Shown: in pieces, positions 57,529 through 64,000 of the stretch
How positions within the stretch are numbered: position 1 is the first letter of the stretch
How the letters are laid out: each line of letters opens with the position of its first letter
From: Streptomyces sp. DH5
GTDB taxonomy: Bacteria > Actinomycetota > Actinomycetes > Streptomycetales > Streptomycetaceae
DNA length: 64,000 bases
NCBI RefSeq assembly: GCF_020873915.1
Contig: NZ_JAHWGP010000018.1
Coordinates: forward strand, 89,420 to 153,419
Direction of reading: 5' to 3'
Translations under genes and position numbers: made by a program
Notes under the pieces: model-generated
Databases searched by the model: none
The model's input: only the letters and a program-made list of their open reading frames with translations
What the model was told of the DNA's origin: nothing

Positions 57529-58407
57529 ATGCGTGCCAGCACCCCCTTGGGAGAGTTCCTCAGAGCACGGCGCGAGGCCCTCAAGCCGCAGGACGTCGGC
57601 CTGCCCGAGCACGGCCGCAGGCGGGTGCCCGGGCTGCGCCGTGAGGAGGTCGCGATGCTCGCTGGTGTGAGCTCCGACTACTACACGCGTCTGGAGCAGG
57701 GGCGCGAGTCCAGTCCCTCGTCCCAGGTCATCGACGCCGTCGCGGACGCCCTTCACCTCGATGCCGAAGCCGCCGACCACCTGCGCAGACTCACCCGGGC
57801 ACCCCAGGAACCCCGCGCCCTTCCCCCAGGCCACGACAAGGTCAACGTACAGCTGCTGCAATTGCTCGACAGCTGGCCCGAGACTCCTGCCTTCGTGGTG
57901 GGCCCGGCGCTGGACATCCTGGCGCACAACGTCCTCGCGGCCGCACTGCACAGCGGCTTCCAGCGGTTCGACAACCTGGCTCGCATGGTCTTCGTCGACC
58001 CGGCAGGCCGCGACTTCTACCAGGACTGGGGCAAGGCCGCCCAGTCGTGCGTCGCCGAAATCCGCGCCGCCTACGGGTACGACCCGAATGCTGCACGGGT
58101 CATCGAAGTCGTGAAAACCCTCTCCGCGAGAAGCCCGGAATTCGCCGAGTTGTGGGCACGGCACGATGTGAAGGGCAAGACCAGGCAGGTGAAGAATCTC
58201 CGACATGCCCAGGTGGGTGACCTGCGGATCCAGCTCTCCGCCTTCACCGTGAATGAAGCCCCTCATCAGCAGTTGGTCGTCTACCAGGCTGAACCCGCCA
58301 GTCCCACTGCTGCCGCGTTCGCCGAACTCCGCTCACAGGCCGACAACGACCAGGGGAAGCAGGAGCAGCCCGCAGCGGAGCGGATCACCGACCCGCGCGT
58401 CCACTGA
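57529..58407 (+). CDS. MmyB-type XRE regulator 2 (paralogue)
   Basis: 292 residues from ATG 57529. It has the same domain order as its neighbour: LGEFLRARREALKPQDVGLP, RVPGLRREEVAMLAGVSSDY and YTRLEQGRESSPSSQVIDAV, then LLDSWPETPAFVVGPALDIL, HDVKGKTRQVKNLRHAQVGD and FTVNEAPHQQLVVYQAEPAS. The two are clear tandem paralogues. AGGCTAGCCT (57513-57522) just upstream is palindromic and contains a TAGCCT -10-like box, so the mRNA may be nearly leaderless. Its normal SDR partner may be the remnant just downstream. Confidence 0.92.
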   Translation: MRASTPLGEFLRARREALKPQDVGLPEHGRRRVPGLRREEVAMLAGVSSDYYTRLEQGRESSPSSQVIDAVADALHLDAEAADHLRRLTRAPQEPRALPPGHDKVNVQLLQLLDSWPETPAFVVGPALDILAHNVLAAALHSGFQRFDNLARMVFVDPAGRDFYQDWGKAAQSCVAEIRAAYGYDPNAARVIEVVKTLSARSPEFAELWARHDVKGKTRQVKNLRHAQVGDLRIQLSAFTVNEAPHQQLVVYQAEPASPTAAAFAELRSQADNDQGKQEQPAAERITDPRVH

Positions 58408-58478
58408 CACTGCGACCGGCACCGCGGCCGTCTCCCGGGGGCGGGAGCCAAGCCCTTCATCAGCCACCTCACCCGGCT

Positions 58479-58730
58479 GTGCGAACGGAACTCGGCCGCA
58501 CGAGTGTACGCGTGGCCGGCGTCGACCCCGGCATGGCCGCCAGAGGACTTCCCGGCCACGACACCGACCCTGACACCTCCTGGGCCGTGGCCGGCCTGTT
58601 CCGGCAGATCGACTGCCTGCCGTCGGAGGACATCGCCGGAACAGTCGCCCACGTCGCCGCCGCTCCGATGCACGCCGACCTCACCGAGAGCACCGTCCTG
58701 CCCATCCGGCAGGCCATCCGAGTACTCCCG
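58479..58730 (+). pseudogene. SDR C-terminal remnant
   Basis: The frame reads ELGRTSVRVAGVDPGMAARG, which is the PG-motif region of short-chain dehydrogenases. SWAVAGLFRQIDCLPSEDIA and GTVAHVAAAPMHADLTESTV follow, close to a normal SDR C-terminus. The cofactor and catalytic parts are missing upstream. It lies directly after the second MmyB-type regulator, the place where a partner SDR would be expected. Confidence 0.5.
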
Positions 58731-58773
58731 CCCGCGGTCACCGCCACCCGCAGCGAGGGTGACGGTGGGTGTG

Positions 58774-58800
58774 GCGCACCCGGGGGAACGGCGGCCTGGT
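58774..58800 (+). repeat. 27-bp leader repeat, copy 1
   Basis: This copy ends GGGAACGGCGGCCTGGT, 90 bp before the amidohydrolase start. It matches a copy at about 60326-60352 in roughly 25 of 27 positions. The shared block may be a common regulatory leader or a trace of gene duplication. Confidence 0.6.
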
Positions 58801-58889
58801 TGCCCCGGTGGGACCGGTCGACGCTGGTGACCACAAGCCGTTGGGCAACAGGTCCACCGCTCACCGCACCTCTGCGAGGAGAACCTTCC

Positions 58890-60284
58890 ATGAACGTCGA
58901 CGACACCACCAGTACCGCCGTACTCGACCAACTCCAGCGCCGGTCCACCGACCCGCAGCGCCGCATCCTGTTCACCGGCGCGACCATCGTCACGATGGAC
59001 CCGGACCTCGGCGTCATCGACCGAGGCGACCTGCTCGTCGAGGGCGACACCGTCACCGCCGTCGGCCGCGACCTCAGCGCAGTCGGCGCAGTGGTCGTCG
59101 ACGCCACCGGCACGATCCTCACCCCCGGCTTCGTGGACACCCACCGGCATGCCTGGGAGGCCCAGCTGCGCCGGATCATGCCCGACGTCGACGACCTCGG
59201 CGGCTATGCCATGGCCACGCTGGCGGGTTACGCCACGGTCTACCGGCCGGAGGACATGTACACCGGCACCAGGCTGGCCGCCCTGACCGCGATCGACAGC
59301 GGCATCACGACCATGCTCGACTTCTCCCACAACTCCCGTACCCGCGAGCATTCCGACGCCGCGATCGAGGCCCTCGCCGACACCGGCATCCGCGGCGTAC
59401 ACGCGTCCATGGGCCCGCACTTCGGCGAGTGGGACCGCCAGTGGCCCGGCGACCTGACCCGCGTCAAGGAGCGGTACTTCAGCAGCGACGACCAGCTGCT
59501 CACGCTGCGCCTGGCGACCCTGGCCACCGACGAGATCGCCGGACCGGCGCTCGCTTACGGCCCCGAGCTCGCGCGCGTCGCCGCGGAGTTGGGCATCGGG
59601 GTGAGCGTGGATGCCGTCTTCGGCACCTCCTCCTCCGAGGCGGTCCTGCGCTGGGCCAAGGACGGCATCCTCAGTCCCGACGTCACCCTCATCCACTGCA
59701 CGGGACTGACCTCCGAGGCGTGGAAGGCGATGGGGGAGACCGGCTCCACCGTGGCGCTCGCCCCCACGTCCGACGCGCAGATCGGCCTGGAGACCGCGAT
59801 CCCAGCCGTCGACGAGGCACTGTCCGTCGGTATCCGCCCGGGGCTGAGCATCGACGTCGAAGTCGCGCTGGCCAGCGACATGTTCACGCAGATGCGGGCG
59901 CTGCACGCCATCCAGCGGATGCGTGCGGCCAACGCCGTCCACGGCACCGGCCGGCAGCCCTCCCGTATCACCACCCACGACGTCCTGGACTTCGCCACTC
60001 TCCAGGGAGCCCGCACCAACGGCCTGGCCGGCGTCACCGGTTCACTCACCCCGGGCAAGAAGGCCGACCTGCTGGTCGTCCAGGCCGAGGACATCAACAA
60101 CATGCCGCTCAACGACCCGATCGGCACCATCGTGCTGGGCTCGGACGCCCGCAACATCAGCGCCGTTCTCATCGACGGCGAACCCCGTAAGTGGAACGGC
60201 CAGGTCCTCGGGGTCGATCTGGCCGCCCTGCGCGCCGAGGTGCATGCCTCGCGCGAGTACGTCCTGAACACCACCACCGGCTGA
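58890..60284 (+). CDS. Amidohydrolase (cytosine deaminase/TRZ-ATZ group)
   Basis: 464 residues from ATG 58890, with GAGGA upstream. The outer beta-sandwich strands are FTGATIVTMDPDLGVIDRGD and VVDATGTILTPGFVDTHRHA; the last contains the metal-binding H-x-H. Further along, the barrel carries VTLIHCTGLTSEAWKAMGET with the third His and IRPGLSIDVEVALASDMFTQ with the catalytic Asp. The C-terminus returns to the sandwich (GSLTPGKKADLLVVQAEDIN). It is probably an active hydrolase or deaminase of a cyclic amide or amine. The next gene seems to be a barrel-less relative. Confidence 0.9.
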   Translation: MNVDDTTSTAVLDQLQRRSTDPQRRILFTGATIVTMDPDLGVIDRGDLLVEGDTVTAVGRDLSAVGAVVVDATGTILTPGFVDTHRHAWEAQLRRIMPDVDDLGGYAMATLAGYATVYRPEDMYTGTRLAALTAIDSGITTMLDFSHNSRTREHSDAAIEALADTGIRGVHASMGPHFGEWDRQWPGDLTRVKERYFSSDDQLLTLRLATLATDEIAGPALAYGPELARVAAELGIGVSVDAVFGTSSSEAVLRWAKDGILSPDVTLIHCTGLTSEAWKAMGETGSTVALAPTSDAQIGLETAIPAVDEALSVGIRPGLSIDVEVALASDMFTQMRALHAIQRMRAANAVHGTGRQPSRITTHDVLDFATLQGARTNGLAGVTGSLTPGKKADLLVVQAEDINNMPLNDPIGTIVLGSDARNISAVLIDGEPRKWNGQVLGVDLAALRAEVHASREYVLNTTTG

Positions 60285-60325
60285 GACTCCCGTCAGCCGC
60301 CGAGCCCGGCCGGCTCCAGGGCGCC

Positions 60326-60352
60326 CCGCACCTGGGGAAACGGCGGCCTGGT
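60326..60352 (+). repeat. 27-bp leader repeat, copy 2
   Basis: Second copy of the block (ending GGAAACGGCGGCCTGGT), 132 bp before the Atu4866 fusion gene. Its match to copy 1 supports either a shared leader or a duplicated gene ancestor. Confidence 0.6.
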
Positions 60353-60484
60353 TCCGGCTCCACCACGCGACGAACCAGGTGGTCGGACAGCCGCCGCAGC
60401 GGCCGGACATCCGCTCGCACCCGCACCGGCGCTCACTTCCCGCGACAAGCGGACCGACGAACCGACTCCATTGAGGAGCACGCA

Positions 60485-61240
60485 ATGAGCATCACCGACA
60501 CCGACACCACGAACTGGAACCGTCAGGCCCTCGACGAGATGCTCACGGACGACGAAGAGCGCCCCGTCCTGTTCACCAACGCCCGCATCCTGACGATGGA
60601 CCCACTGATCGGGACCATGACCGGGGCCGACCTCCTGTTCGTCGGTTCCCTGCTCGTGGGCGTCGGCCCCGGCATCATCACCGCGGCTCAGGACGACAAC
60701 GCCATCGTCGTCGACTGCACCGGCATGACCATCGCGCCGGCCGTCGTCGACACCGTCGCACTGGCCGGTGGCCGCGGCCACCGCTCGGAGCATGTCGCCA
60801 CGCTGACCCCGGGCAACGCCACCGACTTCCTGGTGGTGCCCGACGAGCGCGCCGCCGACGTGCCCAGCGCCCTCGCCACGCTCATCTCCCGGCCGGAGCA
60901 GGTGCGCGCACTGGTCGCGGCCGGCCGGCCCGTGCTGTGGGCAGGTGCCGACGCCCCCGGCCGGACCACCGCGCCCGAGGCGGGCATCCCGGCCGTCGAG
61001 GACCTGACCGGCAGCCCGCGCATCGGCGTCTGGATCGACAGGAACGACTTCCTGCACCAGGAACTCACCGCCGACGGCCGCTACGACGAGACCCGGGGTG
61101 GGCGCCCGCACGCCTACCAGGGCCGCTACTGGATCGACGGCGACCGCATCGACTACCTGGACGACCTCGGCTTCTGGGCCTACGGAGAGTTCCAGGGCGA
61201 CGAACTGCACCACGCGGGCTACGTCATGAAGCCCGGCTGA
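60485..61240 (+). CDS. Barrel-less amidohydrolase-like domain fused to Atu4866 domain
   Basis: 251 residues from ATG 60485, with GAGGAG upstream. Residues about 25-85 match the N-terminal sandwich of the preceding amidohydrolase (RPVLFTNARILTMDPLIGTM, VVDCTGMTIAPAVVDTVALA). The sequence then jumps to the C-terminal sandwich (VATLTPGNATDFLVVPDERA). The whole TIM barrel with its H-x-H, His and Asp ligands is missing. The last 75 residues are an Atu4866-type domain (GVWIDRNDFLHQELTADGRY, RGGRPHAYQGRYWIDGDRID, YLDDLGFWAYGEFQGDELHH). Not an amidohydrolase enzyme; role unknown. Confidence 0.82.
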   Translation: MSITDTDTTNWNRQALDEMLTDDEERPVLFTNARILTMDPLIGTMTGADLLFVGSLLVGVGPGIITAAQDDNAIVVDCTGMTIAPAVVDTVALAGGRGHRSEHVATLTPGNATDFLVVPDERAADVPSALATLISRPEQVRALVAAGRPVLWAGADAPGRTTAPEAGIPAVEDLTGSPRIGVWIDRNDFLHQELTADGRYDETRGGRPHAYQGRYWIDGDRIDYLDDLGFWAYGEFQGDELHHAGYVMKPG

Positions 61241-61529
61241 CCTTCCCTCCGGTCGGCGCCCACGCGTCTCACCCGGCGGATCGAGCGCGGTTGTGTCTTC
61301 CTCGGCACGGTCGTTTCGCGGGACCCTCCCGGCCCGGCTCCGTCCACGGCAGTCCCGGCGCGGAAGGCCCGGCATCCGGGCTGGCGGCACGACCGGACCG
61401 CGCCGCCCCGAAGACAGGCAACAGCCGCTCGGACCTCCCTGTTCCGTGCGACCGCAATCCGCAGAAGCGCGTCACCTCCGCCGTACGGTGGAGGGCACCG
61501 GCGGCCGGTCGCGTCGTCCGGTCAACTCC
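61241..61529. other. Intergenic, convergent genes
   Basis: About 290 bp between the Atu4866 fusion gene and the PEP-mutase-family gene, which converge. No gene or obvious hairpin of note was seen. Confidence 0.4.
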
Positions 61530-62291
61530 TCAGGGCGCCCACGGCCTGAGCATGTCCTTCATCGTGTCCGCCATGGCGAGTTGCAGCAGCGGTCCGTAGG
61601 TGATCCGGCCGACGCCGAGACGGCGGAAGCGCTCAAGGTCGTGCCTGACGGGATGGGCGGTGGAGTTCACGGGAACGGAGAGGGCGCCGGTCACCGCCGC
61701 GAGCAGGCCGTCGTCGTCCTGAACACCCACCGGGTAGACACTGTCGGCGCCGGCCTCTTCCAGGGCCCGCAGTCGCTCGATCGCTTCGTCGAGGACGTCG
61801 GAAGCCTCCTGCGCGTGCACGAAGAGGTCGGTGCGCCCGTTCACCCAGACCGGGACCCCCGCGTCGTCAGCCGCCGTGCGCAGGCCGGCGACGTAGCTCG
61901 CGTGCTCCCGCGTGCTGCGTACGCGGCCACCGTCCGAGTGGACCGTGTCCTCGATGTTGAGACCGACGCCGCCGACCTCGATGAGCCCGGCGACGAGATC
62001 CGCGGGCTCCTGCCCGTATCCGGCCTCCAGATCCACGGACACGGGGACGTCGACCGCCGCGATGATCGGCCTGACGGCGGCGAGCACCTCCTCGAAGGTC
62101 TGCCCCTCGTGGTCGTCGGCTCCCCGGGAGTCGGCGAGGGGATGGCTGCCGACCGTCAGCGCGGGGAACCCGGCGGCGACTGCCGTGCGCGCGGACCAGA
62201 CGTCCCAGACGGTCGGCAACACGAGCGGCTTGTACTGGGCGTGCAACTGCTTGAAGCGTTGAGCGCGCTCAACGGTGCTGTGAGAGACCAT
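61530..62291 (-). CDS. Isocitrate lyase/PEP mutase-family enzyme
   Basis: 253 residues from ATG 62291. It shows the alpha/beta barrel of the family: LVLPTVWDVWSARTAVAAGF, FPALTVGSHPLADSRGADDH, VDVPVSVDLEAGYGQEPADL (D-x-E-x-G-Y-G metal/catalytic segment), VGLNIEDTVHSDGGRVRSTR and VWVNGRTDLFVHAQEASDVL. The catalytic Cys motif (KKCGH) of true isocitrate lyases is absent. Probably a carboxy-PEP mutase-like or oxaloacetate/methylisocitrate lyase-like enzyme. Monocistronic, with the decayed XRE gene upstream. Confidence 0.9.
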   Translation of the reverse strand: MVSHSTVERAQRFKQLHAQYKPLVLPTVWDVWSARTAVAAGFPALTVGSHPLADSRGADDHEGQTFEEVLAAVRPIIAAVDVPVSVDLEAGYGQEPADLVAGLIEVGGVGLNIEDTVHSDGGRVRSTREHASYVAGLRTAADDAGVPVWVNGRTDLFVHAQEASDVLDEAIERLRALEEAGADSVYPVGVQDDDGLLAAVTGALSVPVNSTAHPVRHDLERFRRLGVGRITYGPLLQLAMADTMKDMLRPWAP

Positions 62292-62301
62292 GCCAGGGAC
62301 G

Positions 62302-62818
62302 TTACCCCGGGACCGCCGCGGACAACGTGCGGACGGACGTCGCCCGGTGACGGGAAGACGAACTCCTGGTTCTCCACCCACCGGCCCGGGCCGCTGGCCC
62401 GACCCGTCGCGCCGCTTCACCAGCCGCCATGCACCCTCCACGGTGCGGCTCGTAGCCGCCGTCTCGGTCGGCAGCGCTGCTCAGCAGCCACAGCGGCTGC
62501 CGGCGGGCGGCGGGATCCTCGCCCGCGTCCTCTCCGACGGCGTGAAGCAGAGCCGCAGCGTCGTCCGAGCCGGGCGGGGCCGAGGCCACGGCGGCCGGGA
62601 CTCCCCTCAGGGACCTGCCGTCCGACGGACCGGTGAGGGCGGACGTGTCGACGCCGGGCCGGCGGGCGAGGTAGGCCACGGCGCGCTCGGGGGGCACTGG
62701 ACTCAGGGTGTGACGGGTATCCCGTCGACATGCCTTCACCGACGAGGCCGGCCCGGCTCAGGCCCTGTGCCGGCCGGAGCCTCTTCAGCCGGCGGCCGAA
62801 ATGCGGCTGTTCGAGCAT
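62302..62818 (-). pseudogene. XRE-family regulator, frameshifted
   Basis: From ATG 62818 one frame reads MLEQPHFGRRLKRLRPAQGL, SRAGLVGEGMSTGYPSHPES, matching the start of a large Streptomyces XRE/TPR regulator family (normally GMSTGYLSRLESGAR). The continuation VPPERAVAYLARRPGVDTSA and then DDAAALLHAVGEDAGEDPAA lies in the frame that ends at 62302. So there is at least one frameshift, and the long C-terminal part is missing. Confidence 0.65.
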
Positions 62819-63504
62819 CTCCCCCCTCTGTTCCGTGGCGCGACCGAAAGGGTCTGCGCGGGTCCCCCGACTGCCCGGTCGGGCGCGCGGTCCGGCAACA
62901 CTCCAGGAAGCGCGGCAACGGGCGACAAGCTGTCAAGCGCAAGTCAACCGGCCCTTGCCGAGGCGACGCCGGGTTCCCCGGAGGAGTGTTTGAATGGCGC
63001 TTATCGCTGCCCGAATACCGCCCGAATGCACGGGAGTTGCCAGGTCGCCGAGGTCACTCGGCAAACTCTTGCCAGGGGAGTTGCCGACCCTTAATCTCAA
63101 TGGCGCCCCCTTGATGCGATCCTCGTCTTCGTCATGTGGAGGTTTTCATGCCGCGCAGTTACCGACCGGGCTCCCGGCGGCGGCCGGGCGTACGGCCGGC
63201 CGGTCCGTCCGGTGGCTCGCCTTCGATGCCCGACCCCGACATCGAGTGGCCATGACAACGTTATCCATGGCAGTCAGGTGCCGGCCGCCTCGGCGCCGTT
63301 TCCTCCGCTCACCCTGATCGACCCGGGAGCCCGGCGCGCCGTCGCCGGACGGCCCGGGACGACGCGGACCGCGGCGCCCGCCACCGGCGAGGTGGCGGGC
63401 GCCGTCACCGGACGCTCGTCCACACCCAGGCACGGCGCATCGGTCCGTTCCGCTTCGCACACCCCCTCCCACCCCCCACGCGCAGGAAGAAGGACGGTAC
63501 GTCT
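62819..63504. other. Intergenic/promoter region of the PAS gene
   Basis: About 690 bp without a supported gene. Between 63030 and 63100 GAGTTGCC is found twice (63038-63045 and 63078-63085), next to a TAATCT -10-like box at 63093-63098. This AT-richer stretch may be a promoter, but it lies about 400 bp before the PAS gene. A short unseen gene between them cannot be excluded. Confidence 0.4.
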
Positions 63505-63897
63505 GTGGCGACCACGAGTTTCCCCGACGCCTCGCCCCGCAAGAAGAAGATCACCGCCGTCCCGGCTGCCCCCGCCCGCCGCGACCCGACCGGAAGCGGC
63601 GCGCCGGGCGGTGCCACCCCGGCGGGTGCTTGCACCGCCTATGTGTCCCCCGGGAACCTGGCCGTCACGGCCGCGGAACCCGAATTCGCCCGTCAATTCG
63701 GCCTGAATGCCGACGAGATATGCGGGCACCGTCTTCTCGACCTTCTCCGTTCTCCCGCTCCCGCTCGATTGCGGCAACGGTTCACCGTCCTTTCCTCGGG
63801 GCATTGTCCTGGCTTCACGGAAAGGGTGACGGCGCGGGACGGCGCCGGCCGGAATTTCCCGGTCGCCGTCACCGCAGGGCTTGATCAAGTTCCTTGA
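63505..63897 (+). CDS. PAS-domain protein truncated by an insertion sequence
   Basis: 130 residues from GTG 63505, with GAAGGA upstream. A disordered Lys/Pro/Ala-rich N-terminus leads into a PAS domain: SPGNLAVTAAEPEFARQFGL, NADEICGHRLLDLLRSPAPA, LRQRFTVLSSGHCPGFTERV and TARDGAGRNFPVAVTAG. Intact relatives continue with a LuxR-type HTH and resemble short PAS-LuxR regulators. Here the frame enters IS sequence around 63877 and stops at 63895-63897, so the output domain is lost. Any product would be a PAS domain alone. Confidence 0.75.
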   Translation: MATTSFPDASPRKKKITAVPAAPARRDPTGSGAPGGATPAGACTAYVSPGNLAVTAAEPEFARQFGLNADEICGHRLLDLLRSPAPARLRQRFTVLSSGHCPGFTERVTARDGAGRNFPVAVTAGLDQVP

Positions 63898-64000
63898 GTG
63901 TCCGGGTTGTTGGTGATGCCCAGGAGCGGGAGGGCTCGTTCGGGCTGGTCGCGGATTGCCCGAGTGGTCTTGGCGATGTTGACGGCTCCGAGGGTTTTGA
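63877..64000. mobile_element. Insertion sequence end (ISAs1-like), continues past the window
   Basis: The block beginning GGGCTTGATCAAGTTCC interrupts the PAS gene and contains the palindrome CTTGATCAAG. The IS transposase stop lies 6-8 bases inside it. Only about 124 bp of the element is in the window, so the other end and any target duplication cannot be seen. Confidence 0.6.
63885..64000 (-). CDS. IS transposase, C-terminal end (ISAs1-like)
   Basis: The minus-strand frame, open to the window edge, ends KTLGAVNIAKTTRAIRDQPE then RALPLLGITNNPDTQGT and a TGA stop. This tail is typical of ISAs1-type transposases of streptomycetes. The catalytic part lies outside the window. It is the element that truncates the PAS gene. 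Confidence 0.7.
   Translation of the reverse strand, partial: KTLGAVNIAKTTRAIRDQPERALPLLGITNNPDTQGT

Noticed and set aside
58281-59978. 565-codon minus-strand frame over the amidohydrolase
   Set aside because: Shadow frame; the plus strand has the amidohydrolase metal ligands and a good start.

Overview
The window is high-GC actinobacterial DNA and almost certainly comes from a Streptomyces. The evidence is the strong G/C bias at third codon positions, frequent GTG and TTG starts, a 25-residue bL37 ribosomal protein gene, two DasR-type operators in front of a beta-N-acetylglucosaminidase gene, a gas-vesicle GvpA homologue and, most telling, a tap-tpg telomere-maintenance operon at 49.2-52.0 kb. 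Tap and Tpg occur on linear Streptomyces replicons, usually within an arm. The decayed genes around them (CGNR, ku, SDR and XRE fragments, a PAS gene cut by an insertion sequence) fit a subtelomeric setting or a linear plasmid.

Layout. 0-2.8 kb: end of a lipoprotein gene, an IS5-type element that may carry a methyltransferase passenger gene, and an IS110 remnant. 2.9-13.3 kb: small regulator-plus-target units (XRE/cupin with a DHA2 exporter, TetR with an alpha/beta hydrolase, ArsR with a glyoxalase-fold protein, a second DHA2 exporter), several with near-perfect operator palindromes. 13.7 kb: an atypical tRNA-Gly(UCC). 13.9-17.3 kb: NAD synthetase and a stress/signalling group (SpoIIE phosphatase, STAS anti-anti-sigma factor, winged-helix regulator). 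17.4-31.8 kb: a lone gvpA-like gene, a secreted pseudoprotease, a second XRE/cupin regulator, PadR with an SGNH hydrolase, a GlxA-type regulator with a divergent reductase, the DasR-type chitin/GlcNAc hydrolase, and secreted or kinase-like enzymes. 32-34.4 kb: a NarL-type two-component system divergent from a small membrane protein.

34.8-47.9 kb is the main accessory locus. It is a compact, tightly coupled NRPS operon on the minus strand: MFS exporter, stand-alone C, C-A-T, A-T, A-T, and C-(A remnant)-T-reductase. The first full C domain has the EHHxxHDG motif associated with ureido-bond formation, one A domain has a Val-like pocket, and the assembly line ends in an NAD(P)-binding reductase-like domain. 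Together these suggest a ureido-linked peptide aldehyde of the antipain/MAPI/chymostatin protease-inhibitor type. That is an inference from architecture and motifs, not a database match.

48.3-64 kb: a GNAT acetyltransferase, tap-tpg with phased TTCGTACG repeats upstream, pseudogenes, a two-gene unit of unknown function, a small HTH protein, an SDR gene next to two MmyB-type regulators, an amidohydrolase followed by a protein that looks like an amidohydrolase without its barrel fused to an Atu4866 domain, a PEP-mutase-family enzyme, and a PAS protein truncated by an insertion sequence that runs off the window edge. No CRISPR array, rRNA or large prophage was seen.
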